Shown: in pieces, positions 37,928-45,877 of the stretch
Layout of the letters: each line of letters opens with the position of its first letter
How positions within the stretch are numbered: position 1 is the stretch's first letter
Assembly (NCBI GenBank): GCA_963747375.1
Contig: CAVVFL010000014.1
Location: 62,001 to 126,000 of the forward strand
Length of the DNA: 64,000 nucleotides
Reading direction: 5' to 3'
Origin: Sva-07 sp963747375
Lineage (GTDB): Bacteria > Actinomycetota > Acidimicrobiia > Acidimicrobiales > Ilumatobacteraceae
Made by a program: the position numbers and the translations under genes
The notes under the pieces: generated by a model
What the model was told of the DNA's origin: nothing
What the model saw: the letters and a program-made list of their open reading frames with translations, nothing else
Database searches by the model: none

Positions 37928-39372
37928 CACGTCCCAACGTCTTGCTGATCACCCTCGACCAGTACCGGGGCGACGCCCTCGGTTGCGCCGGCCATCCGAT
38001 CGTGCGGACACCAAGTCTCGACGTGCTCGCTGCCGGCGGTGTGCGCCTCGCCAACCACTTCGCACAGGCAGCGCCCTGCGCTCCTGGTCGCGCCGCGCTC
38101 TACACCGGCACCTACCAGATGACGAACCGGGTCGTCGGCAACGGCACGCCGCTCGACGATCGGTTCGACAACGTGGCGCGGATGGCCCAGCGGGCGGGTT
38201 ACCGACCGACCCTGTTCGGGTACACCGACCAGGGTGTCGACCCGAGGCTGGTCACCGATCCCGACGACCCACGTCTCTCCGACTACGAAGGCGTGCTCTC
38301 GGGGTTCGATGTCGGCCTCGATCTGCCCGGCCATGCCGAGCCATGGTTGGCGTGGCTCGCCGACCAGGGTCATGATCTTCGCGACGCCGAGCACGCACTC
38401 GTCACCGAGCCCGATCGGCCGGCCGAGCTGTCGCAGTCGGCGTTCCTCACCGACCACCTCCTCGCCTGGATCGACCGGCAGGACCAGCCATGGTTCGCCC
38501 ACGCCTCGTACCTGCGGCCGCATCCGCCATATGCCGCTGCGGGCCATTGGGCTCGGGCATACCACCCCGACGACATGCCGACACCGATCCCCGTCGGCGA
38601 GAATCTTCACGGCATCCATCGCGCCCTGCTCGGCAATCCGGCCTCGGCAGCTCCGACCGATCCCGCCAAGATGGCACGCTGGCAGGCCCAGTACTTCGGG
38701 ATGTGCAGCGAGGTCGACGACCAGCTCGGCCGGATCTGGGAGTCGTTGCAGCGATCCGGCCAATGGGACGACACGATCGTCATCGTCACCGCCGATCACG
38801 GCGAGCAGCTCGGCGACCAGGGCCTCGTCCAGAAGGCCGGGTTCTTCGAGTCGAGCTACCGCATCCTCGGCATCATCCGCGACCCTCGACGCCCGGCGGC
38901 CCACGGCAACGTCGTGGACGAGTTCACCGAGAACGTCGACCTGCTCCCCACGATCGCACACCTCCTCGACGAGGAGATCCCGGCTCAGTGCGACGGCCGG
39001 CCGCTGACGCCGTTCCTCGACGGCGAACCCGCGCCGACCTGGCGCGACGCAGCGCACTGGGAATGGGACTGGCGTGACTCGAGGCCCGACGACCGTGACG
39101 ACCTGTGGGACCGCGGCGCGGATCGGTGCAACCTCGCCGTGCTGCGCACGACGACCCACTCCTACGTGCAGTTCGGCAACGGCAGTTGGCGCTGCTTCGA
39201 CCTGGCCGCGGATCCGACCTGGCGGACGGAGGTCACCGACCCGGCCGTCGTCCTCCCACTCGCACAGTCGATGCTCGCCTGGCGCTCACGACACCTCGAC
39301 CGCAATCTCACCGGATTCTGGCTGCGAGACGGCGGCGTCGGTCGCCCGCCGTTCGCCCCGGCGCCCGGCTGA
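37924..39372 (+). CDS. Sulfatase / phosphonate monoester hydrolase family protein
   Basis: A 482-residue alkaline-phosphatase-superfamily hydrolase. The N-terminal metal site is NVLLITLDQYRGDALGC; the formylglycine-type motif is CAPGRAALYTG (C-X-P-X-R), so the Cys needs conversion to formylglycine. The second metal site is VIVTADHGEQLGDQG. The arrangement resembles arylsulfatases and phosphonate monoester hydrolases. No signal peptide is present, so it is cytoplasmic, which fits the phosphonate hydrolase reading better than a secreted sulfatase. The coupled HD-domain gene supports a small phosphonate or phosphodiester catabolic cassette; this is an inference. Confidence 0.78.
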   Translation: MTRPNVLLITLDQYRGDALGCAGHPIVRTPSLDVLAAGGVRLANHFAQAAPCAPGRAALYTGTYQMTNRVVGNGTPLDDRFDNVARMAQRAGYRPTLFGYTDQGVDPRLVTDPDDPRLSDYEGVLSGFDVGLDLPGHAEPWLAWLADQGHDLRDAEHALVTEPDRPAELSQSAFLTDHLLAWIDRQDQPWFAHASYLRPHPPYAAAGHWARAYHPDDMPTPIPVGENLHGIHRALLGNPASAAPTDPAKMARWQAQYFGMCSEVDDQLGRIWESLQRSGQWDDTIVIVTADHGEQLGDQGLVQKAGFFESSYRILGIIRDPRRPAAHGNVVDEFTENVDLLPTIAHLLDEEIPAQCDGRPLTPFLDGEPAPTWRDAAHWEWDWRDSRPDDRDDLWDRGADRCNLAVLRTTTHSYVQFGNGSWRCFDLAADPTWRTEVTDPAVVLPLAQSMLAWRSRHLDRNLTGFWLRDGGVGRPPFAPAPG

Positions 39373-39391
39373 GGCCTCGAAGCCCGAACGG

Positions 39392-39844
39392 TCAGCGCGT
39401 GTCGGTATCCGACGCCGCGTCGCTGTCGATGGCGGTGCCATCGGGATCGTGGCTGCCGACGATCTGGAAGTCGAGCGGCGTCGGCTCGCGCATCATGATG
39501 TCGATCGCCTGCCAGATCAGGTAGGCCGATCCGTACAGCACCAGCGGCATGGTGACCGCGAGCACGATGAGGACGGCGAACATCGGCACGACTTCCACCT
39601 CGGGCCAGGTGTAGGCGACCATGCCACCGAGAATCAGCATGAGCGGACCGAACGTGATGATCGCCGTGACCGCTGCGGCACCGAGTTCGTAGCCGACGTC
39701 ACCACGTCGCCACTCGAGTCCGCAGGACTGACAGCACTCGGCCTTCTTGAACCATCCGACGAAGAACCCGCCGCGTCCTCCGCACCAGGGACAGTGCCGG
39801 AAGGCGCCTCGAAACAGCATGTGGAACAGGCCGGGTCGCTTCAC
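39392..39844 (-). CDS. DUF983-family zinc-ribbon membrane protein
   Basis: A 150-residue protein with two CXXC pairs at the N-terminus (HCPWCGGRGGFF and CCQSCGLEWRRGD), then two hydrophobic helices (AAAVTAIITFGPLMLILGG, MFAVLIVLAVTMPLVLYGSA) and a polar tail. This is the DUF983 pattern; the function is unknown. The GTG start at 39844 has TATCCT exactly 6 nt upstream. It diverges from the next membrane protein gene across a 38-nt spacer that carries both promoters. Confidence 0.82.
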   Translation of the reverse strand: MKRPGLFHMLFRGAFRHCPWCGGRGGFFVGWFKKAECCQSCGLEWRRGDVGYELGAAAVTAIITFGPLMLILGGMVAYTWPEVEVVPMFAVLIVLAVTMPLVLYGSAYLIWQAIDIMMREPTPLDFQIVGSHDPDGTAIDSDAASDTDTR

Positions 39845-39850
39845 GATTCA

Positions 39851-39856
39851 AGGATA
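39851..39856 (-). promoter_or_regulatory. Leaderless -10 hexamer TATCCT
   Basis: TATCCT on the minus strand, exactly 6 nt before GTG 39844 of the DUF983 gene. Confidence 0.55.
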
Positions 39857-39870
39857 CGCCGCAGATTTGT

Positions 39871-39876
39871 CAGACT
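39871..39876 (+). promoter_or_regulatory. Leaderless -10 hexamer CAGACT
   Basis: CAGACT exactly 6 nt before GTG 39883; it lies back to back with the TATCCT of the divergent gene. Confidence 0.5.
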
Positions 39877-39882
39877 CTCCAC

Positions 39883-40692
39883 GTGCGGCGTTCCCTCGGA
39901 GGCTTGATGTTGATCATCGGAGCGGTTCTGATCGCGCTCGCCATCGGTTCGTGGTGGCTCCAACGGGTGGCGTTCTCACCCACCGACGACTCGGGCGTCG
40001 CCCACTCGGTCCTCGGCAACGAGGACATCCGCGGCCAGATCGCGAGCATCGTGGCGGCCGCCGACGCACCGATCCTGCAACAGTCGCCACTCGAGCTCAA
40101 GGCGTTCATCGAGCAGATCGCCCGGATTCCCGACGGTGCTGCGCTCATGAGCCGGATCGTCGATGAGGCCCATTCCCGGCTGATCGGTCAGAACGACGCG
40201 CTGGTGATGATCACGGCCGACGAGCAGGTCACCATCGTGCGCAACGAGGGCGTCGGTGAGGCCGACTCACTGACCCTGCCCGTCCAACGCGTCGGTTCGA
40301 TGGCCTTCCTCGACCAATGGCTGGGTTGGTTCGCGATCGGCACGGCCGTGCTCGGTCTCGTCTTCGTCCTCGGCGGCATCATCTTGCGGCCCGAGCGCGG
40401 CGAGGGCACGTTCGCCCTCGGCGCCGGCCTCGCCTCACTGGCGGGTTCGCTGTTCCTGTTCGGATATCTCGTGCCGTTGGCGGTGCTCCCCGCATTCTCC
40501 GACGATCCGTGGATGGGCGTGTTCCCTCGGCTCGCGAACCACTATCGCAATCTGACCCTGCTGCTGGTGGTGTTCGCCCTGGTCGTGGCTGCGTTGATCG
40601 TGTTCGGGACGAGCAGTCGACGTCAGCGCCGTCAGGGCTCGACGCCACTCAACGTGACCCGCTATCGCGACGACCGCAGCTGGAGCCGCTGA
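39883..40692 (+). CDS. Uncharacterised four-helix membrane protein
   Basis: A 269-residue protein with one N-terminal hydrophobic helix (LGGLMLIIGAVLIALAIGSWW), an extracytoplasmic polar domain of about 120 residues, and three further helices (WFAIGTAVLGLVFVLGGIIL, GLASLAGSLFLFGYLVPLAV, LTLLLVVFALVVAALIVFG), then a basic cytoplasmic tail. No family is recognised. It is likely the first gene before the acyl-CoA dehydrogenase (46-nt gap). The start is supported by CAGACT 6 nt upstream. Confidence 0.7.
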   Translation: MRRSLGGLMLIIGAVLIALAIGSWWLQRVAFSPTDDSGVAHSVLGNEDIRGQIASIVAAADAPILQQSPLELKAFIEQIARIPDGAALMSRIVDEAHSRLIGQNDALVMITADEQVTIVRNEGVGEADSLTLPVQRVGSMAFLDQWLGWFAIGTAVLGLVFVLGGIILRPERGEGTFALGAGLASLAGSLFLFGYLVPLAVLPAFSDDPWMGVFPRLANHYRNLTLLLVVFALVVAALIVFGTSSRRQRRQGSTPLNVTRYRDDRSWSR

Positions 40693-40738
40693 GGCCGCCC
40701 CCGTCCGCACGACACACCGACGACCAGGAGATCGACAC

Positions 40739-41965
40739 ATGTTCCAGTGGAGCGACGAACACGAGATGATTCGCGAGGCCGTCAAGCGCTTCGTGGACGA
40801 CGAGATCCGCCCGCACGTGGAGGAGCTCGAGCACGGCGACCTGCCGCCGTACGACATCCTGCGCAAGCTCTTTGCGACGTTCGGGATGGACTCGATGGCT
40901 CGAGACCGCTTCGCCAAACAGATCGCCCGCGAGAAGGCGATCGCCGACGGCGAGGACGTTCCCGCGCCCACGGAGTCCGGTGGCGGCGACGGTGGCATGT
41001 CGCTGATCCCGATCATCGAACTCTGTCGGGTGTGCCCCGGCATGGTGACCGCGATGGGTGTGTCGATGGGTCTCACCTCCGCCGCGATCATGTCGAAGGG
41101 AACCATCGCCCAGAAGGAGCGATGGGCGCTCGATCTGTTGACGATGGACAAGGTCGGCGCCTGGGCGATCACGGAACCGGGCAGCGGGTCCGATGCATTC
41201 GGCTCGATGCGCTCCACCGCTCGCCGCGACGGCGACGACTACATCTTGAACGGCTCGAAGACGTTCATCACGAACGGCCCCTTCGCCGACACGACCGTGT
41301 TCATCTGCAAACTCGACGACGGTTCGACCCCTGCCGAACAGCGCAAGGTGCTGTCGTTCGTGCTCGACCGCGGGATGCCCGGATTCGTCCAGTCGAAGCC
41401 GCTGCGCAAGATGGGCATGCACTCCTCCCCGACCGGCGAACTCTTCCTCGACGACGTGCGGGTGGGCCGTGACCGTCTCATCGGCGAGACCGAAGACCTG
41501 CCGGCCGGCGGTCGCGACGGCGCCAAGGCCACGTTCCAGCAGGAGCGCTCGGGGGTTGCGGCCATGGCGCTCGGCATCATCGAGGAGTGCTTGAAGCTCA
41601 GCGTTCAGTACGCGAAGGATCGCGTGCAGTTCGGCAAGCCGATCGGCGAGTTCCAGCTGATCCAGGACAAGCTCGCCCGGATGGAGGTGGCCCGTCTCAA
41701 CGTGCAGAATCTGGTGTTCCGCACGATGGAGATGAGCGGTGCGGGCGTGACGATGTCGCTCGCCGAGGCATCGGCGATGAAGCTCTACTCCGCCCGCGCC
41801 GCCACCGAGGTTGCGCTCGAGGCCGTCCAGCTGTTCGGCGGCAACGGCTACATGAGCGAGTTCCGGGTGGAGCAGCTCGCCCGCGACGCCAAGGTCCTGC
41901 AGATCTACGCCGGCACCGACGAAATCCAGATCACCCACATCGCGAAGGACCTCCTCCGCGGCTGA
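40739..41965 (+). CDS. Acyl-CoA dehydrogenase
   Basis: An FAD-dependent enzyme of 408 residues that introduces the 2,3 double bond in an acyl-CoA. Family motifs are AWAITEPGSGSDAFGSM (FAD/acyl contact), GSKTFITNGPFAD, RVQFGKPIGEFQLIQDKLA, QLFGGNGYMSEF and IYAGTDEIQ. The usual catalytic Glu before GT in YEGT is Ala here, so the base is probably the Glu in FQQERSGVAAMALG, placed as in isovaleryl-CoA dehydrogenase-like enzymes. An insertion after residue about 70 (ADGEDVPAPTESGGGDGG) is atypical. ATG 40739 is used. Confidence 0.9.
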   Translation: MFQWSDEHEMIREAVKRFVDDEIRPHVEELEHGDLPPYDILRKLFATFGMDSMARDRFAKQIAREKAIADGEDVPAPTESGGGDGGMSLIPIIELCRVCPGMVTAMGVSMGLTSAAIMSKGTIAQKERWALDLLTMDKVGAWAITEPGSGSDAFGSMRSTARRDGDDYILNGSKTFITNGPFADTTVFICKLDDGSTPAEQRKVLSFVLDRGMPGFVQSKPLRKMGMHSSPTGELFLDDVRVGRDRLIGETEDLPAGGRDGAKATFQQERSGVAAMALGIIEECLKLSVQYAKDRVQFGKPIGEFQLIQDKLARMEVARLNVQNLVFRTMEMSGAGVTMSLAEASAMKLYSARAATEVALEAVQLFGGNGYMSEFRVEQLARDAKVLQIYAGTDEIQITHIAKDLLRG

Positions 41966-41978
41966 CATCACCCAAAAC

Positions 41979-42033
41979 GCCGAAAAATGCCTGGATCTGC
42001 GCGCTCAGCGCGCAGATCCAGGCATTTTTCGGC
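41979..42033. terminator. Perfect 26-bp palindrome, family 2, copy 2 (bidirectional terminator)
   Basis: Two 26-nt arms (41979-42004 and 42008-42033) are perfectly complementary around a TCA loop, and contain AAAAATGCCTGGATCT and GCGCGC blocks. It lies between the acyl-CoA dehydrogenase and the minus-strand tRNA-Lys, and shares its core with the repeat at 33529. Confidence 0.85.
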
Positions 42034-42048
42034 ACTGATTCACCGTGG

Positions 42049-42120
42049 TGCTTCCCCTGGGATTCGAACCCAGAACCAATGGATTAAGAGTCCACTGCTC
42101 TGCCATTGAGCTAGAGAAGC
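42049..42120 (-). tRNA. tRNA-Lys (anticodon CTT)
   Basis: On the minus strand a 72-nt cloverleaf can be folded: acceptor GCTTCTC / GGGAAGC (one G-T pair), D arm GCTC..GAGC, anticodon arm GTGGA-CTCTTAA-TCCAT with CTT, T arm CTGGG-TTCGAAT-CCCAG, discriminator A. CCA is not encoded. Confidence 0.95.
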
Positions 42121-42182
42121 AAGCGGCCTGAGAGGGTACCGAGCGATTGCTCGCTCTGCACCCTGTCAGGGCCTGCGTTTGG

Positions 42183-42256
42183 GGTGGCCAAGGGGACTTG
42201 AACCCCCAACCGCCAGGATCACAACCTGGTGCTCTACCTGTTGAGCTATGACCACC
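42183..42256 (-). tRNA. tRNA-His (anticodon GTG)
   Basis: On the minus strand a cloverleaf with the extra G at position -1 paired to C73, acceptor GTGGTCA / TGGCCAC, anticodon loop TTGTGAT (GTG) on a CCAGG/CCTGG stem, and T loop TTCAAGT. The G-1 confirms histidine identity. It lies 62 nt upstream of tRNA-Lys on the same strand, so they may be cotranscribed. Confidence 0.96.
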
Positions 42257-42322
42257 ATGTGGTCGAACAGTGTGCCAGGTCGGACGCGAATCGCCACCAA
42301 CGATTCGATGCGGCGATCAGGA

Positions 42323-43027
42323 CTACATCCGCTGGCGCCAAGCCTCGGGCTTGAGTCCGAGCTCCACCATGCGTTCGGTCGCCCAGATCGGTGGCTCGAA
42401 GTCGCCCCCCGCCTCGAGGAGTCGCACCTGTTCGCCGTCCTCGGCCCAGACGTGACACGTGTTGAGGTTGGTCTGCCACATCATCCGCCGCCGCTCGGGT
42501 GATGGCTCCTGCTGACCGTCCGATTCGCCGGAGCGGCGGGCCTGCGACGCCTGCATCGACCACATGCACTGGATCGCCACCGGCGCCATCGCCTGGAGCA
42601 ACGCCGTGGTGTGTGTGCAGCCTCGCGGGCCGCCGAACAGTTCGCGCACCTTGTGGGTGAACCCCCGGGCGATCGACAGCCCGACGAGCTTGTCGTAGTG
42701 CGACTCGATGCTCGGGCATCCTGCACTCGGGTGGACCTCGATACCGACGTCGGCGCCGACGATCTCCAACGTGGGGAAGGCGATCTCGAGGTCGATCTGC
42801 ATGTGATGGATGGTCATCGGGTTCGGATCGATGTCGATGTAGAGGCCCGGCGGCTTCTGATCGCGAACGGCGCCACGGATCAGCAGCAGTTCGTCGGATT
42901 TACGGAACGCCCGGACCCGGTACTCACGGTCGTGCAGCACTTCGAGCGGCTCGCCGTCGTCGCCGACGGGCGCCGACGGCAGGATCGTTGACGTGTCGAA
43001 CAGGTCGTCGGGGGGAGATTCGGCCAT
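42323..43027 (-). CDS. DUF2889 family protein
   Basis: A 234-residue protein with the DUF2889 pattern: EYRVRAFRKSDELLLIRGAVRD near residue 35-60, TIHHMQIDLEI, a conserved HPSAGCPSIESHYDKLVGL block and FGGPRGCTHTTALLQAMAP. Conserved His and Cys residues suggest metal or cofactor binding, but no function has been established. ATG 43027 is supported by TACCGT exactly 6 nt upstream; the open frame continues upstream to 43477 antisense to the acetyltransferase and is not real. Confidence 0.85.
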   Translation of the reverse strand: MAESPPDDLFDTSTILPSAPVGDDGEPLEVLHDREYRVRAFRKSDELLLIRGAVRDQKPPGLYIDIDPNPMTIHHMQIDLEIAFPTLEIVGADVGIEVHPSAGCPSIESHYDKLVGLSIARGFTHKVRELFGGPRGCTHTTALLQAMAPVAIQCMWSMQASQARRSGESDGQQEPSPERRRMMWQTNLNTCHVWAEDGEQVRLLEAGGDFEPPIWATERMVELGLKPEAWRQRM

Positions 43028-43033
43028 CGGCGC

Positions 43034-43039
43034 ACGGTA
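43034..43039 (-). promoter_or_regulatory. Leaderless -10 hexamer TACCGT
   Basis: TACCGT on the minus strand, exactly 6 nt before ATG 43027 of the DUF2889 gene. Confidence 0.55.
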
Positions 43040-43088
43040 ACGCAGCAGGCCCGGACGAATCGGACCGGCCCGGGACGCACCCGTGGGC

Positions 43089-43094
43089 CACACT
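43089..43094 (+). promoter_or_regulatory. Leaderless -10 hexamer CACACT
   Basis: CACACT exactly 6 nt before GTG 43101 of the acetyltransferase gene. Confidence 0.45.
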
Positions 43095-43100
43095 GGTGCG

Positions 43101-43721
43101 GTGCCAGCGCTCGACATCCACGCACTCACCGGCCGACACGTCGCACTGGAGCCGATGCGACTCGACCACGTCGCGGAGATCGCTGCCGCCGGCGCGGGTG
43201 ACCGCTCGACGTTCGGCTTCACCCAGGTGCCCGACGGTGCATCGGAAACGGCGGCATACGTGGAGTGGCTCGTCGACGACGCCGCTCGAGGTCTGGCCGG
43301 GCCATTCGTCCAGCGGCGCCGCTCCGACGGCGAGATCGTCGGATGCACCCGGTACCTCAATCCGATGTGGCCACTCGGTCGAACCGATCCCGACGAGGTC
43401 GAGATCGGCGGCACCTGGCTGTCGACCGAGGCCCAGCGAACGGCGATCAACAGCGAGGCAAAGCTCCTCCTGCTCACGTACGCGTTCGACCGATGGACAG
43501 TTCAACGAGTGGCGATCTGCACCGACGCCCGCAACGAACAGAGTCGTCGGGCGATCGAGCGGCTGGGCGCCACGTTCGAAGGAGTCCTTCGACGCCACCG
43601 ACGGTCGACGCGGGCCGGTGAGGGCGACCGACTGCGTGATACCGCCGCGTACGCGATCACGATCGACGACTGGCCGGTCGTCGAGGCGCGGTTGCGAGAC
43701 GACCTCGATCGTCGAGCCTGA
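43101..43721 (+). CDS. GNAT acetyltransferase (RimJ/RimL-like)
   Basis: A 206-residue GNAT-fold protein. RHVALEPMRLDHVAEIAAA, IVGCTRYLNPM, VEIGGTWLSTEAQRTAINSEAK and VQRVAICTDARNEQSRRAIERLGATFEGVLR follow the order of RimJ/RimL-type N-acetyltransferases, with the acetyl-CoA site in the central strand-helix. It ends with a helical tail (WPVVEARLRDDLDRRA). The target is unknown. GTG 43101 is preferred to GTG 43083 because CACACT lies 6 nt upstream of it. Confidence 0.82.
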   Translation: MPALDIHALTGRHVALEPMRLDHVAEIAAAGAGDRSTFGFTQVPDGASETAAYVEWLVDDAARGLAGPFVQRRRSDGEIVGCTRYLNPMWPLGRTDPDEVEIGGTWLSTEAQRTAINSEAKLLLLTYAFDRWTVQRVAICTDARNEQSRRAIERLGATFEGVLRRHRRSTRAGEGDRLRDTAAYAITIDDWPVVEARLRDDLDRRA

Positions 43722-43765
43722 CGAAATACGTCCACGCGGGGCGTCGGCACCTATCGTCGAGCAAC

Positions 43766-44575
43766 GTGCTCTCCCACAGTCCTGTCCAGATGCGCCATGC
43801 CGCCGTCGTGGGCCTCGCTGCGGGCCTGTTGGGTGGATTGTTCGGCGTGGGCGGCGGGCTCATCATCGTCCCCGGACTCATCGGCTTCGCCCACATGGAA
43901 CGACGCCGTGCCCACGGCACATCGCTGGCGGCGACGTTGCCGATCGCAGCCGCCAGCCTGATCACCTACCTCGCACACGGCAACGTGGACTGGCCGGTGG
44001 CACTCTGCCTGACGATCGGTTCGATCGCAGGTGCGATCGTCGGCACGCATCTGCTCCACGTGATCCCCAAGAACGTGCTGGTGATGATCTTCGTCATCAC
44101 GATTCTCGCCACCGCGACACGACTCCTGATCAGCTCCGACTCGACCGGTCGCGCCGATCTGACCGCACTGTCCGCCGGCCTGCTCGTCGGAGTCGGCTTC
44201 ATCACCGGCGTCCTCGCCGGCATGCTCGGTATCGGCGGCGGCGTCATCATGGTGCCGGCCATGGTGGTCGGACTCGGCATGGTTCCGGCCCTCGCGAAGG
44301 GGACATCGGTCGCCGTGATCGTGCCGACCGCGATCATGGGAACGATCCGCAACCGCACGAACGCCAACGTCGACATCCCGGTGGCCGCGGTCGTCGGCGC
44401 CTTCGGCGCGTTCGCGGCGGTGATCGGCGGCACGATCTCCGATCGCATGAGCGACCAACTCGCGAACATCCTGTTCGCCGTCCTGCTGCTGTTCGTCGCC
44501 ATCACCCAGCTGTCGTCGCTGCGTTCGAAGCCGGTCCCGTCGCCACTCGAACCCGTCGCGCCGACGAACGACTGA
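43766..44575 (+). CDS. TauE/SafE family sulfite/anion permease
   Basis: A 269-residue membrane protein with about eight helices in two repeats. Each repeat carries a glycine-rich GGLFGVGGGLIIVPGL or GVLAGMLGIGGGVIMVPAM motif typical of the TauE/SafE (DUF81) family, which exports or imports sulfite, sulfonates or other anions. GTG 43766 starts the frame, with TATCGT 8 nt upstream. The TGA is followed 2 nt later by the start of the next oxidoreductase gene, so three genes (43766-45758) form one operon. Confidence 0.88.
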   Translation: MLSHSPVQMRHAAVVGLAAGLLGGLFGVGGGLIIVPGLIGFAHMERRRAHGTSLAATLPIAAASLITYLAHGNVDWPVALCLTIGSIAGAIVGTHLLHVIPKNVLVMIFVITILATATRLLISSDSTGRADLTALSAGLLVGVGFITGVLAGMLGIGGGVIMVPAMVVGLGMVPALAKGTSVAVIVPTAIMGTIRNRTNANVDIPVAAVVGAFGAFAAVIGGTISDRMSDQLANILFAVLLLFVAITQLSSLRSKPVPSPLEPVAPTND

Positions 44576-44577
44576 CC

Positions 44578-45171
44578 GTGCTCGCCGCGGTCGTCGTCGC
44601 CCACCCGTCGGCCGACAGTTACTGCCGGGCACTCGCCGCTCGCGCCGTCGCCGGGCTGCGCGCCGCCGGGCACGACGTCGTCGTGCTCGACCTGTACGAC
44701 GAGGGCTTCGGGGTGGCGATGACCGCCGAGGAACGTCACGCGTACCACACCGACGAACCGATCATCGATCCGATGGTTGCGCGACATGCCGACCTCGTCA
44801 CCCGTGCCGACGCGCTCATCTTCGTGTACCCGACCTGGTGGAGCGGGCTCCCGGCGATCCTCAAGGGATGGCTCGAGCGGGTGATGGTCCCCGGGGTCGG
44901 ATTCCGCTTCCACGAACGCTCGGGCAAGGTCCGGCCGGGCTTGGGCCAGGTCCGCCACATCATCGGAATCTCCACCTATGGATCACCCCGTTCGTATGTG
45001 CGGCTCGTCAACGACAACGGGCGGCGCATCCTCACCCGGGCGCTGCGCCTGAGTTGCGGGTTCCGGGCCCGGACAACGTGGCTCGGCTTCTATGCGATCG
45101 ACACGTCGACGCTCGAAGCACGCGAGGAGTTCGCCGCTCGAGTCGAGCGGGAGCTGGCGGCGCTGCGATGA
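44578..45171 (+). CDS. Flavodoxin-fold NAD(P)H-dependent oxidoreductase, copy 1
   Basis: A 197-residue NQO1/MdaB-like protein that binds FMN or FAD. Visible are the N-terminal strand LAAVVVAHPSADSYCRALA, VVVLDLYDEGF, and the quinone-reductase motif ALIFVYPTWWSGLPAILKGWLERV, followed by GISTYGSPRSYVRL. It probably reduces quinones or related electrophiles. It starts GTG 44578, 2 nt after the permease stop, and overlaps its paralogue downstream by ATGA. Confidence 0.85.
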   Translation: MLAAVVVAHPSADSYCRALAARAVAGLRAAGHDVVVLDLYDEGFGVAMTAEERHAYHTDEPIIDPMVARHADLVTRADALIFVYPTWWSGLPAILKGWLERVMVPGVGFRFHERSGKVRPGLGQVRHIIGISTYGSPRSYVRLVNDNGRRILTRALRLSCGFRARTTWLGFYAIDTSTLEAREEFAARVERELAALR

Positions 45172-45758
45172 CGCGTGCGTTCGTCGTGTACTGCCACCCC
45201 CTGGCTGACTCGTTCGTGGCTGCGGTGCGCGACCGGGTCGTGGCGGGGCTGGAGGCGGGCGGCGCCGAGGTCAGGCTCACCGATCTGTACGCCGACGGCT
45301 TCGAACCGGGATTCACTGCCACTGACCACGCCAGGCATCTCGAACCAGGTGCCGACCCGTCGCTCACGCCGTACGCCGACGACCTGCAGTGGTGCGACAC
45401 GCTCGTGCTCGTCTACCCCACGTGGTGGTCGGGCCAGCCGGCCATGCTCAAGGGCTGGATCGACCGGGTGTGGGTGAGTGGCGTGGCATGGTCGCTGCCC
45501 GAGGGCGCCAACCGGCTCGTCCCTGAACTCCGCAACGTCCGGCGACTCGTGGCGGTCACCACCCACGGCTCGCCGAAGTGGATCAACGTCGTGGAAGGCG
45601 AGGGCGGCAAACGCACCGTGACCCGCAGCCTGCGCAGCATGTGCCATCCGCTCGCCCGAACCACCTGGCTCGCCCTCTACGGCATCGACGGCGCATCCGA
45701 GTCGAAGCGCACCGCATTCCTCGACCGCGTCGAGCGTCGACTCGCCCGCCTCGCCTGA
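45168..45758 (+). CDS. Flavodoxin-fold NAD(P)H-dependent oxidoreductase, copy 2
   Basis: A 196-residue paralogue of the upstream gene: FVVYCHPLADSFVAAVRDRV, VRLTDLYADGFEPGF, TLVLVYPTWWSGQPAMLKGWIDRV and VTTHGSPKWINV match copy 1 block by block. The pair probably arose by tandem duplication and may form a heterodimer, since the family acts as dimers. It overlaps copy 1 by 4 bp (ATGA at 45168), so both are translated together. Confidence 0.85.
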   Translation: MTRAFVVYCHPLADSFVAAVRDRVVAGLEAGGAEVRLTDLYADGFEPGFTATDHARHLEPGADPSLTPYADDLQWCDTLVLVYPTWWSGQPAMLKGWIDRVWVSGVAWSLPEGANRLVPELRNVRRLVAVTTHGSPKWINVVEGEGGKRTVTRSLRSMCHPLARTTWLALYGIDGASESKRTAFLDRVERRLARLA

Positions 45759-45877
45759 ATCTCAGCGCGCTGCAAGCTCACACGAACCCCGGCCCGTTGA
45801 TCTGGGCGAGCACGTACGTCGATGACGACGATGTCTCTTCCACGAACTCTCCGCCCGAGGACCGCAAGCCGGCGAAG

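Noticed and set aside
42323..43477. N-terminal extension of the DUF2889 protein beyond 43027
   Set aside because: The extension is antisense to the acetyltransferase and has no homology; a leaderless promoter fits the start at 43027.
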